64,000 nucleotides of DNA from Norana najaformis. Its lineage: Eukaryota > Annelida > Clitellata > Crassiclitellata > Hormogastridae. The notes under the pieces were generated by a model, which did not search any database, was not told the DNA's origin, and saw only the letters and a list, made by a program, of their open reading frames with translations. Shown here piece by piece: positions 36,091 through 47,699 of this stretch. The translations under genes were made by a program, and so were the position numbers. Location of the stretch: the NCBI GenBank assembly GCA_964023275.1, contig OZ029915.1, positions 1,829,631 through 1,893,630 of the forward strand. Direction: 5' to 3'. Numbering within the stretch: position 1 is the stretch's first letter; the number at the start of each line of letters is the position of its first letter.

Positions 36091-36119
36091 GAAAAGAAGA
36101 GAAAAGAGCGATTTGTTAA

Positions 36120-36184
36120 CCAAAGATGTTAATAAGGGAATAAGGGAACTCCCTTATTAACATCTTTGATGTTAACATCTTTGG
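36120..36184. repeat. Hairpin-forming inverted repeat just upstream of LIAS
   Basis: An 18-bp arm at 36122-36139 (aaagatgttaataaggga) is exactly complementary to 36150-36167, leaving a 10-nt loop. A second partial right arm, at 36172-36184, pairs with 36120-36132. The structure lies between the LINE end and the LIAS ATG, 19 bases before the start codon, so it may be in the 5'UTR. Confidence 0.8.
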
Positions 36185-36202
36185 CTTGGGCGATGTTGTG
36201 TG

Positions 36203-39200
36203 ATGGCTGGAACGATCAAAACTCAGTTCCGTACACTTTTCCCCAAAAGATTACTGGTAGTATAATTTCTAGAGTTAATCAGTGCAGCTGGTTTAGCATA
36301 CAGGTTCCTGTATGGTTTTAGAAGTATTCTTGGAAGTGTGAAGTGCATCAGAATTGATTAAAATTCGCTCGGTTCGAGTCGGTGGCTACTGATCAGCACT
36401 GATTCGGTTGATATTACACCTGATGATAGTTCTCGACATGAGTATTCGAACGCGCATATTCCCGTCTTCTGCAAACAATCCAGCGATTTTCTACGATTTT
36501 TTGAAAGTATACGATTTCATGTATTTCATGCACACACATCGACATCCGCCATTTGTAATCCCGGAGTGTATATCACTAGCCGGAGGTTACACGCAGCGAT
36601 GCATAGCATTTACAAATAAACATTTGATGGAGCCCTTTATGGGTCACATATAGGCACGCTGGCAGAGGTTTACTCTTCCCCGTCCATAATCGTAGTAATT
36701 TGTGACAAAATCGTTGCTGGCCACATGACTCAGTTATCTTGCACTTTCTGCATAGGCCTACTTATTCATGACCTTTGCGAAACTTTGACGCATACTGGAT
36801 TATAAAGTTGATTGCTCAATAGCAATCATGATTGTTCACTCCAAACCCGACTACTGCAACTGCCTTTTCATTCTACAATATCTCATCTCAAGCGAAATCT
36901 GTTCAAAAAAATCTGAAATGGTCATACCCTTGCAGTTACCAAAACCTCCAAACACCTTACGTAACTCCAATTCTCTAATCCCCTGAGATCCTTTGCTACA
37001 TCCATTTCAAGTTTGTACCTCTTACCTAAAATGCTCTTTAAACTTCTCAGCCTTCTTACATTTGCAAACTGTTCACTATCCAACCGCCCATATATTACAT
37101 CAATCACTATGTGGTGTAATGCATGTGTGTTTGACTGATGTAAATAAAGGTTACTTACTTACTTATTTTAAGATGGGAAATTAATTAAAACAATGGCATA
37201 ATTTATATAGAGCTTCCTGCAAACTTACTACCATTACTGCTGGGTAGGATTCAGACAAGTCATGGAGAAATATATGGAGAAGCTTTGAAAACTCAGTTAA
37301 ATGTGTTGGGACATTTGTGTAGAGACTGTCAAAAATAGCATAAAAGGACACCAGTGTAACGTACAAGATTGCATCCTGTATAATCAAAGGAAGGCTTTTA
37401 TGGGTTAAAGGCAGTTTTCAATTTAAAGTTTTTTGGTTGTAGACTTTCCAGACCTCTTCCCGATGGCGCAGCTCACTGACGAAGGATCAGAAGGAGAAAC
37501 TAGCCAATGGTCCCGGTCTCGAAGACTTCATTGGAGATAGCATGAGGAAATTAGATGCAGACTCGGCTTTGACGTACACAAGCAGTCTGAAAAGTTCAGG
37601 AGGTGAAAGGTAAGAAATTCAAGAGACTGTATTATTACTTTAATCTTTTTTACACTAGGTGACACTGGCAGAAACGGTTCTTAAAGAATGGGGCTACAGA
37701 AGTCAAGGATGTGCTTGAAACCTAGAGAAACGGCAAACCTGACCTTACAGTGTGTTTTTACTGTAATTGAATATAATCAGATGTTTAATATTGCACTCAA
37801 ACAACGGATACATTGACTTCTGCTCTGTCTCACACCCGGGCAGTGTTGGGTTCTCAGGTGTTCCTGGTAGCTGGTCCAAATCCTTGAAATTCACTGTCCA
37901 GTTCTGTGTGTTATTTCTTTTCTTTAATGTAATTCAGGTCTGAAGTTAAGTCTCATCTGTTTCAACTTGCTTCCCACTATAGCCTAACTTCTGTTTTCCC
38001 TCATCTGTTAGATATCAACCGGGATTTTCTAACATTACGATTTTTTACTACGATTTCACTTGATGTGACCATTGCATGATGGCTTGGGCATTATGATAAC
38101 ATCGCTATCCAAGTCATTAGATTAGACTAGATTAGATTAGATTAGCTGTTGTAATGTAACTGACACCATACATAATATGACTTAAGAGAAACTCCTCATT
38201 TTTGTTCACTCGCAGATGAATATAGATTTACTTAATACTGCTCTATGTGATGCCATTTTCATTGGAAATGCTTGCTTTAACTGTCTTGTGGCGTTTTCTA
38301 GGCTGCGATTACCTCCGTGGCTGAAGAGGGAAATTCCAGTTAGCAAAAACTACAACAAATTGAAGAACACTGTTAGAAGCCTAAAACTACACACCGTATG
38401 TTAAAACTGCCAGTCTGTCATTTATTATTATTATTATTGTTTTGTTGTTGTTATTATTATATTATTATTTATATATATATATATATATATATTTTGCATT
38501 TTTTTTAACCCAAGGTAGGTATAATCCCTCAGATGGTGAAAAAATTAGTCCGGAGACATTAATGAGCATTTGAAATGGCTACGTCTCATCCGGCTCAAGC
38601 ATAGAGAAGGTATTGCGAAAAATCGATGGCGTTGAAGCGTTGAATTACGATTGAAAGCCGTTGAAAAAGATAGCTTTCATTATTATTATTAATATTATTA
38701 TCATTATCATTATTATTCAGATAATATTTGTTTAAATAATGTCGGAAGTGCATGATCACTGACCAAACGCTTTACTGATAGACCACCATGCGGCACCATT
38801 GCATGCATGTATGCTGACATGCGCACACATACATACATACTTACAAATGTGTTGTTTCCTTTTGAGAGGTCTGTGAGGAGGCGCGATGTCCAAATATCGG
38901 GGAATGTTGGGGCGGGGGAGCAAACAATGTTGCCACAGCAACCATTATGCTGATGGGTGACACGTGTACACGTGGCTGTCGCTTCTGTTCCGTTAAAACG
39001 TCTCGTTCCCCTCCATCACTCGATCCGTCGGAACCGAGCAACACGGCTGCAGCCATTGCTGAATGGGGTCTTGACTACGTTGTTCTTACTTCGGTTGACA
39101 GAGATGGTATGTAACTATCAATGTAATTAGAAGCTATCGAATGCGTTCCCTAGCATATCTGTGCTTTCAAAGGCTTTGAAAGAAATTTCTTTATCATCAT

Positions 39201-42200
39201 AATCGTAAACTTGAGATTTCTGCAGTGCCCAACAAAAGCTAAGTTGTGGGAACTAGCTTATTCATAGGCGCCTCAGTCAAAACAAAATTTATAAAAAGTT
39301 TCAAAAAGTTATAAAAAATTCTGTACAAATAATCAGTTTCTTGTAGATATGGCTGATGGTGGCTCGGCTCATTTCGCTGAAACGGTTCGTGAAATTAAGA
39401 AGCGGTAAGTCTTCAAGATATAGCCCTTGACTCAGTCATCACGTGATTGCTGTAGTTGTCCATGACATAGTCATCAATGACATAATGCATGACATTGTCT
39501 TCTATGACGTAGTTGTTCATGACAAAGTGATCTGTGACATTGTACATGAAATAGTTGTCCATGGCATAATCGTCAAAGGCAGTGTTGTGTATGACATGGT
39601 CCTTGATACAGTTGTCCACGACATAGGCCATGACATAGTTGTCTATGACATAGACATGATATAGTTGTCCAGACATGATGATGGCATGTAAGATGCATGG
39701 AATGTGAGATCCATTCTACAACTTAATTTTGTGTGTTGATTAATTTCCATCTTGCTATTGCTTTGCATTTTTCATGCACCAGTCTGTTTCAAGTATCATC
39801 CTACCAGTACTATGCTTACTGGCATATGCAATGGAACTAAGTATCCTGATCCCAGTCAGAAGCATGGACAATATACTTCCCATAATTCAGCGTTAGAATG
39901 TAGCCTTGTTATAATCGCAACGTTATCATGGCACAAATCATAGCTATACCTCCCTTAGGAAAGATTATAATAATACCCATGGGAGGTATCACATCGTGTT
40001 ACCTTGCTCAGGTATTACTATAATGAGATTCCAGTGTTCCAATAACTGTTTGCATACAAAAGTAACTTCAATTCGCTTTCTAGATTTTTGTGACATGTAG
40101 TCTGATGCTCGTTGTTTTTCAGAAATTCGTCCATTCTCGTTGAGTGCCTGACACCAGACTTTCGCGGTGACCTGACGTGTGTTGAAACGATCATCGGATC
40201 TGGTCTTGACGTTTATGCGCACAACGTGGAAACCGTGAAAGAATTGCAACAGTGAGACATTATCTTGTTTTCAAGAACTTAGATTTAACAACGTCTTTTG
40301 ATTGCTTGTTCTTGTTGATTGATATTTCTGATTATTTGATTCAACTGTTCACTTACAAATTGCAGTCTGTTGATTCATTAATTGATTGAATATGGTTCAG
40401 ATTAGTTTGTTGATTGACTGATTGTGCTTTCAGGTTAGCTTGTTGATTAACTGATTCTACTTTCAAAGTAGTTTGTTGATTAACTGATTCTATTTTCAAA
40501 GTAGTTTGTTGATTAACTGATTCTGCTTTCAAAGTAGTTTGTTCATTAACTGATTCTACTTTCAAAGGGCAGGAAGTTGAGATATTTCGGCCACCTACTC
40601 CGCGAAAACAAACTCTCTGCTTACCTACTACAGGGATATGTAGAGGGATCAAGACCAAGGGGAAGACCGAGGCAAAGATGGATGGACGACATTAAAGAAT
40701 GGACTGCACTATCAGAAGCGGAATGCTTCGGGAGCACACGGGACAGGACGGCATGGAGAGGGCTGATATCGAGGACTCTGGTCTCCGACCTTCAGGAATG
40801 AGGATGGACATATACGGATACGGATACTTTCAAAGTATTTTGTTGATTGACTGATTGAACTGTAAGCAGTATTCATAGTGTTTCAGACTATAACAAGTAA
40901 ATAAATTTGTATGAATTGAAGATTGGCTCGCGATCACAGAGCAAATTACAATCAATCGTTGTCTGTTCTTGAACATGCGAAGAAACACAAGCCATCTCTC
41001 GTCACAAAAACCTCAATCATGCTCGGTTTTGGAGAAACAGACGAACAAGTTTTGCAGACAATGAGAGGTAAGCAAATGAGACGTTAGGACCCAAGGGTTT
41101 CAGGATTGTGTGTCTTTATAACATGCTATATTATTGTTTTATTATTATTATTAAATATACATTTATAATGTGTGCTGTTTATAACATGAATTCTGTTATA
41201 ACACGGTCAGGGACATGAATCTTTAATTTAGTTTAACTTAAGAAAATGACCTCATTACATGTATAACATATTTTAACTTGTCTTCAGTTGTCCTTGAGGT
41301 GAGGATTGGCTGCACCACGGACAATTTTGTGCCATCTGCTTCTGTCCCTCGTCTCCTGTAAAAACTGGTCAGACAATAATTCAGTCCATGACTTGATGAT
41401 ATCAATCTTTCATGTCATCTTGGGTCTTCCGTGAGCTCTGGATCCAGGAATTGTGCCTAGTATCATCTCTTTCTGTCTAAGCAGTCTCCACTCAGAGGAA
41501 GCTTTCATGCCCGAAGTATGAAAGCTTCCTCTTTCTGATTAATCTGATCAGACTCCTCTCTAATCCAGCCGTCTCTAGGACCCACTCATTTCTCTTCTTG
41601 TGATAAGGCGGTTTCCTGATGTGGCTTCCAAAGACTGCGTTGCACTGAGTTTCGTAATAATAATAAGAAATTTAAATAGAAAAAGCTGCATGAATAGCCA
41701 TGTGTACACACGATAAGTAATGTTTGAAGCAAGTGCCGTTTTCTTTGTTCTTTGTTCCATGGCTTTTTATGTTTTTTGATCTTTAAATGCTGGTGTGGAC
41801 TTTGATGAAGTTAAATTTCTTTTCTGAATAAAATATTTTGCAGATTTACGATCGATTGAAGTTGATTGTCTAACACTGGGTCAGTATATGCAGCCGACCA
41901 AAAGACATCTCAAGGTATGTTTCCTATTCAGCAAAGACACAATCGTGTTGCCAGCTCAACAGTTGTTGTCTAAGGTCCTTTTTAGCCAGCATGTGATGTA
42001 TTGCAAAGCTAGTTAGGAACTTGCACTGCGTTGAGGGGTAAGTTGATTAACACTATTTAAATACTGAAGTTTTACAGGAAGTAGTCGAGTAAATGATTAC
42101 GGTGTAATACTGTAATACTGTAAAGTAAACTGTAATACTGGTAAATTGGTGATGGAGTAGGCCTACTACAGATGATAGTGCGTGAGTGATCGACATTGGT

Positions 42201-43127
42201 TAATTGGTGATATTTAGGTGAGAGATTAGAGTAAGTGAGGGTGGCATGAGCAGTTGTAATACTGGTAAATTGCTGATTTGTAGATGAGAAAGTATTGTAT
42301 AATCTAATGATTTATGTAGCGCCGTTATCATAATGCCCAAGGCATCAGTCGAAGGTTGCTTCAAGTGAAATCATAATCAAAATCCTTTGGAGAAACCGTG
42401 TTGAATTTTGATTGGTCAGAGAAGCCAGATGTTAGGTTATGGTAGGTAAGCAAGTTGAAACAGATGAGTCTTAAGTTCAGACCAGAATGATATCACAGTG
42501 GTTGTGGTGTGTGTGGTATTAGCTAATGTAACATTTGCTAAATTAGTTATTTTAGGTGAGAGAGCACTATATGGTATTTATAGCGTGAGCTAGTGTAACG
42601 TTGACAGTTTGGGCCCTTTCAGGTGAAGGAGTACATCACACCAGAGAAGTTTAAGCACTGGGAAGAGGTTGGAAAGGGTCTTGGTTTTGCCTACACTGCC
42701 AGCGGTCCTTTGGTCCGATCTTCGTACAGAGCAGGTCAGCTGTTTATAATTTTTCTGTTGATGCACTCTGTTTCCTTGTATGTAGATTCACATTTCTATG
42801 TGATTTTGTGTGCATTATAAATTTATCTTAATAATGATTTAATTATAATATAGTTTTTGGCTTTGCGACCTTGGTTCAATTCAACTTCAGATCCACCCAC
42901 AAGGACCATGTATGTCTGTCTGTCTGTCTGCCTGTCTGTCTGTCCTAGAAGTCTGTGCATTTATTATCTTCTTTTCCCCTAATCAGATTAATAGTAATTA
43001 ATCTGAATAACTGAGAGTTCTGTTATGCTTGTAATCCTTAATTGAAAATTACTCTTATCAGAGCAATTGATTTTTAGGTGAATTCTTCATAAAAAATCTC
43101 CTGAATGAACGAAAAGCTGCAGAATGA
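36203..43127 (+). CDS. LIAS: Lipoyl synthase, mitochondrial (radical SAM), complete ten-exon gene
   Basis: Exons: 36203-36256, 37443-37609, 38302-38395, 38869-39106, 39347-39404, 40123-40251, 40922-41067, 41844-41914, 42623-42734, 43078-43127. Phases agree throughout and the exons sum to 1119 bp, 372 codons plus TGA, equal to the human protein length as I recall it. Exon 1 ([18 protein letters not shown]) is basic and amphipathic, a mitochondrial targeting peptide. Exon 4 carries both iron-sulfur clusters: [12 protein letters not shown] for the auxiliary sulfur-donor cluster and CTRGCRFC for the radical SAM cluster. [51 protein letters not shown] and [10 protein letters not shown] are family blocks; [15 protein letters not shown], spanning the last intron, carries the RSSY motif that binds the auxiliary cluster. 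The enzyme inserts two sulfurs into protein-bound octanoyl groups of 2-oxoacid dehydrogenases and glycine cleavage H protein. No missing residue seen. Confidence 0.97.
37825..38145 (+). mobile_element. LINE 3'-end remnant (WNS family) in LIAS intron 2
   Basis: Contains ctgtccagttctgtgtgtta, caggtctgaagttaagtctc and gcatgatggcttgggcatta, a diverged version of the 5.7-kb repeat. Confidence 0.55.
39190..39300 (+). repeat. Interspersed repeat family C in LIAS intron 4
   Basis: atcgtaaacttgagatttct, gaactagcttattcataggc, then truncated near 39300, about 45 bp before exon 5. Confidence 0.7.
39425..39672. repeat. Degenerate tandem repeat tgacatagttgtc
   Basis: About 12 units of atgacatagttgtccatgac type in LIAS intron 5. 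Confidence 0.7.
40365..40870. repeat. 33-bp tandem array in LIAS intron 6, split by a LINE fragment
   Basis: Units gttgattaactgattctact plus ttcaaagtagttt before 40567 and again after 40825. Confidence 0.8.
40568..40824 (+). mobile_element. LINE 3'-end fragment inserted in LIAS intron 6
   Basis: The frame 40577-40801 encodes the pol C-terminus typical of a LINE ([43 protein letters not shown]). The 11-bp sequence tactttcaaag flanks it at 40557-40567 and 40825-40835, which fits a target-site duplication, and it ends in a short tacgga repeat tail. It interrupts a 33-bp tandem array. Confidence 0.8.
41278..41480 (-). mobile_element. LINE 3'-end fragment, minus strand, LIAS intron 7
   Basis: Read in reverse, this segment carries the same block as 54330-54460: glycine/arginine-rich linker, WIDNIKSWTEL-like sequence, then [12 protein letters not shown]. 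No intact frame. Confidence 0.65.
42300..42490 (-). mobile_element. LINE 3'-end remnant (WNS family), minus strand, LIAS intron 8
   Basis: Starts tatgtagcgccgttatcata, then cccaaggcatcagtcgaagg, and ends caagttgaaacagatgagtc, the reverse complement of the 37.8-kb copy. Confidence 0.6.
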
Positions 43128-43280
43128 GGCCAAAAGCATCGTAGACAAACTGTTTCAGAAGCTTTTGGCAGAATTCGCAATTTTCCTTTTTGACAAACAG
43201 AAAATCGAGCAGAAATGAAGATCTGAGATTTATGTTGTCTATACAAATCTGGACAACCGCAATTTTAGATATTTTTGAAA

Positions 43281-43286
43281 AATAAA
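43281..43286 (+). promoter_or_regulatory. Poly(A) signal AATAAA for LIAS
   Basis: An AATAAA hexamer lies 154 nt after the LIAS stop codon and is followed by a GT-rich stretch (ttggttttttgttggg). It is the first canonical signal downstream. Confidence 0.55.
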
Positions 43287-43364
43287 GAGTATGCTAAAAC
43301 CTTGTGAATTGGTTTTTTGTTGGGCATTATATATTTTATCGGTATTTTACCCAAGGAATATTGT

Positions 43365-43465
43365 ATTGTTACCATTGTTGCTGTCGTTATCGGTGTTGTC
43401 GTTGTTGTATAAATTGATAAAATTGTTGCTGTCGTTATCGGTGTTGTTGTATAAATTGATAAATC
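43365..43465. repeat. Tandem duplication ttgttgctgtcgttatcggt
   Basis: Two about 50-bp units ending gtataaattgataaa, 3' of LIAS. Confidence 0.7.
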
Positions 43466-44119
43466 AATAAATTTACATGTACTTGCCTAACGTCACACAA
43501 CAGTATACATGTATCTTGGGCATTAGGTGAATTGAAAACTTACACTTGCAAGAAACGGGCATTTTCTGTGAGTGATTTAAAAGCCAACTGAAAAGGGTAA
43601 TAAAAAAACAGCCAGTCACTGGATAATTTCCGTATCTGATCCAAGTGCGCACTGAAAAATCTTCCCGTCTTGGAAACACATGACGAGTGTAAGGCTAAAG
43701 CAAAATCCTGCATTTACATACTTCAGGCTTCATGTGATAAGTACTTTCATTTGCCGTGACTTGCACAGTGGGGTGTATTACGTATTTTGTTGGCTTCAAT
43801 TCCCACAACCGTTGGCTTGTACAAAAGCGTTTCATATTATATTGACACTGTTGAAGTCCTCTGATAGTAATATATTGCCACTACTTGCAAGTAAGTCTGT
43901 CTATATTTTGCACCAAGTACAGTTTTTAGGCGCTAAAGAAATGCGGAGTTATGATTAAGATAAGAAACCACGTCGTGATTGCCATCAAGGTAATGGAAGA
44001 ACGGTGATTGCTGAAAGCGATGACCGCAGCTTTTGTTGATCCAAATGGCCTCGTCAGCTGCTGAGGATTAGGTGTGGAGCCTTTTTGCAAGAAGAAGTCG
44101 GCTTGTACAACTGTCCTGA

Positions 44120-44360
44120 CAAATATTTAAGAGATTTGCGTCTCGATCTAGTATGGTCCGTGCACAGGGAACTAAAAATTGCGTGACGCCGGTTTAAAGG
44201 GACAGCACTAGTTAAGAAATATCAGTAAGTAAATAAGTAAGTAAGCTAGCATTTATTGCGCGCTTAAAAAACTAGTCTTGCACGAAAGCGCGTAACATGA
44301 ACTAAGTTAAAATCGTTGAAAATGAGCAAGGCCCAGGCTATAGGTTGTAATGGAAAACGT
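44120..44360 (+). mobile_element. Diverged SINE family A copy between LIAS and XKR
   Basis: aagagatttgcgtctcgatc and gtatggtccgtgcacaggga, then a diverged body ending gaaaatgagcaaggcccagg and ggttgtaatggaaaacgtgt. Confidence 0.5.
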
Positions 44361-44429
44361 GTACTTTGAACATTTCGCATGCAAAGAGGATCCTTGTAGC
44401 TATTGTGGGTATCGCGAAGTTTTCGACGG

Positions 44430-44585
44430 ATATTTTTGGGATAGTGAGTACGGGTTCATATTTTCCTTGAGACGGTTACTGCGTAAGGATCTTGAGCAAG
44501 TCCTTCACTCACAATTGCTCAGCGCCATCGATTGACGCTTAGTCATTAGATAGTGGCGCTTAATATTAAGTGCAAAAATAAAAAG
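44430..44585 (+). mobile_element. SINE family B body upstream of XKR
   Basis: gagacggttactgcgtaagg, caagtccttcactcacaatt and gcttagtcattagatagtgg are the family B body. Confidence 0.6.
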
Positions 44586-44760
44586 CTAACCAAAGTACGT
44601 ACGTCATATTAAGTTTCTGAAGAAATTTATGTCTGTGCTAACCCTTATTTTTAAAGGCGCTAGAAGATTCGGTGCGCCCTACGGATTCGAAACTAAAAGT
44701 ATCGTTTGCGACACTTTAGAATGTAAATATGTATTGAAACTAAATAGACGTGTATTAAAA

Positions 44761-46637
44761 ATGAACAAATCAAAGCGTCCGTTGAAGAAAGGACCATTAC
44801 TTTTATCTCGATTAAACAAAATTTTGCGTTCTGAGACACTTTCTTCTCGAGAAGATGTCGATGTTAGTGAGGATCATGTAGAAGGCGCACCAACCTCAAA
44901 AATCGCTCAATTTGATAGCCAACGGGATGTAAACAAACCTCGTCTTGATGATTCTTACAGTCCGTACACAAAATTTGATGCATTTCTAACCGTTTTCGCA
45001 ATGTGCGGTTACGTCTTCGACCTTGGTAGCGATATATTTGTGGCGATTGTGCATTATCGTGATAGGCACTACTGGTGGTTCGGATTGACCGTCGCATTTA
45101 TTGTTTTACCGTCCTTAACCGTCTCGGCGTTCAGTCTGATTTGGTACTTGCAGGACAGGAAGCAGAGTCAGGGAAAGGAGAGTACACGAAGATGGGTAAC
45201 CCGCTATGTTCTGGTCTTCCTACAACTCGGGCCAATAATGAGGTGGGTTTTTGATATGCTTAAAGTTTATGAGTAATTGGTTTGTTCAACTTTTTGGACG
45301 AAGAGACAAACACGCATTTTGCTGGTCTGATGAGAGTCTGGCTGTTATTCTGTCTTAGGTATGCAGATACGTTGGTGTATGGCATACGAGGCATGAGAGC
45401 GAGCGCCCAGCATGAGCAGGAACTGGCACGTCAGCTGCTGAAGCAGAAGCAGTGGGAGGAGACAGATTCGACGCTGCTGCGACTGCTCAAGTGCTCCTTG
45501 GAAGCAGCGCCTCAGCTGACTCTGCAGCTCTACATCATCGCAGTTCAAGGTGTCAAAGGTCATCTACTCCTCGGTCAGTCTGTGCTTGCTTATTTAGCAC
45601 TACTATTTTATTTTCAGATATTTATTTATTACTCTCGTTACGCACACAAGGACAGTAACCCAGAATCTGACGCACGAGAGAAGTCTGTGCAACCAACTTG
45701 TCCAAGGTTATTAAATGGCGTACACTGAGCAGGTTTGAACTGGCAATCACTGGATTTCTGACCCAGCGCACTACAGAATCTGAGGCGGATGTATGTTCGC
45801 TATGAGCCAAGATGGAATCGTCCAAAAGCCAGAGTAAAGTAGTGAGTCTTAACAAGTGATTTAAAAGAGGATGGTGTTTTTGTTTTGCAAGTTCATCTAT
45901 GCAACGTTTGATAGTGCAGAATGACTGGAAAATTTCCACACATTGCTTTTATTAACCTTTTCATTCATTTTCTAGTGATAGGGCAAACGATATCCTGCGT
46001 AACATCTCTCTGTTCAGTGTCCTGGTGTCTGACTGCCTACCAGAGATCTCTGCGCTTCTCCCTATCAGACAAAGCCAACATTTCATGTGTCGCGACGGTC
46101 CCAATGTTCCTATGGCGCGTTTTCACTCTTGGCGCACGGGTCATCTGCTTTGCGCTGTTTGCTTCAACGTTCTCCTATTGGATCGTCATTGTTGTCGTGT
46201 CTCATTGGGCCATCATGTTCGTCTGGATTTTTCTTCAAAACACGAACTTCTGTGAGAACTCAGTGGAAGAGTTCTTCTTCAATGTCATAGCGGCCTTCGT
46301 GAATATCTTCTGCTTTTTCAATCTGCTCGAAGGACATACGCGCCTTCGATACGCGATCTTCTACACGCTCGTCTATCTTGAAAACCTGGCTATGATCGTT
46401 ACCTGGTATTCGTTCCACTCGACTGAAAACGTCTGGTACATTGTGCCTGCGATGGTTGCCGTGCTCGGACTTTTCTTTGTTGGTATTTTCTTCCAGATCG
46501 TCTACTATCTGTGCTTCCATCCGAATAATCAGGACAGCATGAAACGAATTCAGATCTGCGTACCTTGTAGTGAACTGCTTGCAGAGGCTAAAGATGGTAT
46601 GTTTGCTACAAAGTTCGGCTCCAAATCGCCTATGTAG
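44761..46637 (+). CDS. XK-related (XKR) multispanning membrane protein
   Basis: Exons: 44761-45242, 45359 to about 45573 (donor uncertain: 45549, 45558 or 45573, all phase 1), and 45976 onward. The start is taken at MNKSKRPLKKG (44761); an in-frame Met also lies at 44629. Residues 1-60 are polar and probably cytosolic. YTKFDAFLTVFAMCGYVFDLGSDI is the typical first XK helix, with WFGLTVAFIVLPSL next. Exon 2 has the amphipathic family block LLRLLKCSLEAAPQLTLQLYII. Exon 3 has AYQRSLRFS, further helices and HPNN. Several XKR members (XKR4, 8, 9) are caspase-activated phospholipid scramblases; others (XKR6, 7) have no known activity, and the paralogue cannot be assigned. The reading frame stops at 46635-46637, but a GTATGT donor after 46596 could splice to an unseen C-terminal exon. 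An interspersed repeat begins within ten bases of the stop. Confidence 0.87.
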
Positions 46638-46644
46638 CCTGTTT

Positions 46645-46755
46645 AAGATGTTGTAATTGTAATCTGGAGATTTCTACAGTGCCCAAAGAAAGCTAAGTTG
46701 TGGGAACCAGCTTATTCACAGGCTCTGTCAAAACAAATTCGATAGACAAGGAGGG
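46645..46755 (+). repeat. Interspersed repeat family C abutting the XKR stop
   Basis: Begins atgttgtaattgtaatctgg about ten bases after the in-frame stop of the XKR exon and ends near caaggagggatatgt. Confidence 0.7.
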
Positions 46756-46989
46756 ATATGTCCATGGCATGAGAATTTCTTTACTGCTTTTATTCAGCTG
46801 CTGCTCTTTTGAGCATGATTCATATACACAGGGTTTCAAATTGGTGCTGTTGACATGTGTATATATATATATATATATATACTGTATCTTTAACAACTAA
46901 TATATGTATCCATTTATACATATGTCTGTTTGTTTTGGGTGTAGTTTGTAGTTTGTGGTAGGGGGGAAGACCTGTGTGTGTGTGTGGAA

Positions 46990-46995
46990 AATAAA
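46990..46995 (+). promoter_or_regulatory. Possible poly(A) signal for the XKR gene
   Basis: AATAAA about 350 nt after the in-frame stop of the XKR exon 3. It supports termination in exon 3 only weakly, because a repeat lies in between. Confidence 0.3.
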
Positions 46996-47112
46996 TCTTG
47001 AATAGGGGTTAGTTGAACCAGTGAGGAAATTCCCACTTTCACCAAGGCTACAAACTGCACCCTGGACCTGCTTGTAACGTGCATTGTTTGAAGGATGTTC
47101 CATTGCATCGCG

Positions 47113-47210
47113 TATATCTCGGTTCAAGCCTTGGTGCTACTCAAACATGGTGCTACCCAAACATGGTGCTACCCAAACATGGGTAGCACCAAGGCTTGAA
47201 CCGAGATATA
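47113..47210. repeat. Perfect 28-bp inverted repeat with a tandem-repeat loop
   Basis: Arm 47113-47140 is exactly complementary to 47183-47210 (outer end tatatctcggttcaagcc). The 42-nt loop holds repeats of caaacatggtgctaccc, so the locus looks like a snap-back duplication. Confidence 0.85.
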
Positions 47211-47244
47211 AGTGGATCTGTTTGAATATTTGTTCCTGTGCAAA

Positions 47245-47690
47245 ACAACGTCAGAAAACATGGAACGTTTTTTAACGCTAACCACTGAGTTTTGTCTCAA
47301 ATGCACAGACAGATAGACAGACAGACAGACAGACACAGGCACGCAGACAGATACGTACAGACTGGAAGCACTGAACGTTTCTGTAACATTGACCGCTGAG
47401 CATGATCTCAGATGGACAGACAGCCTGACTGATAGGCAGACAGACAGACTAACTGGAACACTGAACTTTTTTGTAAGATTGGCCGATGCGCATGATCTCA
47501 GATGGACAGACAGACAGATTGACTGACTGACAGACAGGCAGGCGGACAGACAGACAGAGAGACAGGCAGACAGACAGACTGGAAACACTGAATATTTTTC
47601 TAACGTGAGCTTGAGCTCAGACATACAGAGAGAGACAGACAGAGACAGACAGGCAGATGCAGAGACAGAGCCAAACATCAGGATTTAAAA
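47245..47690. repeat. Complex satellite with (GACA)n
   Basis: Four units of about 80-120 bp, each with cactgaacgtttttgtaac, ttgaccgctgagcatgatct and cagatggacagacagacag; the last is shorter. Confidence 0.75.
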
Positions 47691-47699
47691 TACATTCCA

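Noticed and set aside
44629-44760. XKR start at the upstream Met (44629)
   Set aside because: The extra 44 residues do not resemble an XKR N-terminus; MNKSKRPLKKG fits better, though not proven.
47169-47678. 169-codon minus-strand Ser/Cys/Leu repeat frame
   Set aside because: Arises from GACA repeats in the satellite.
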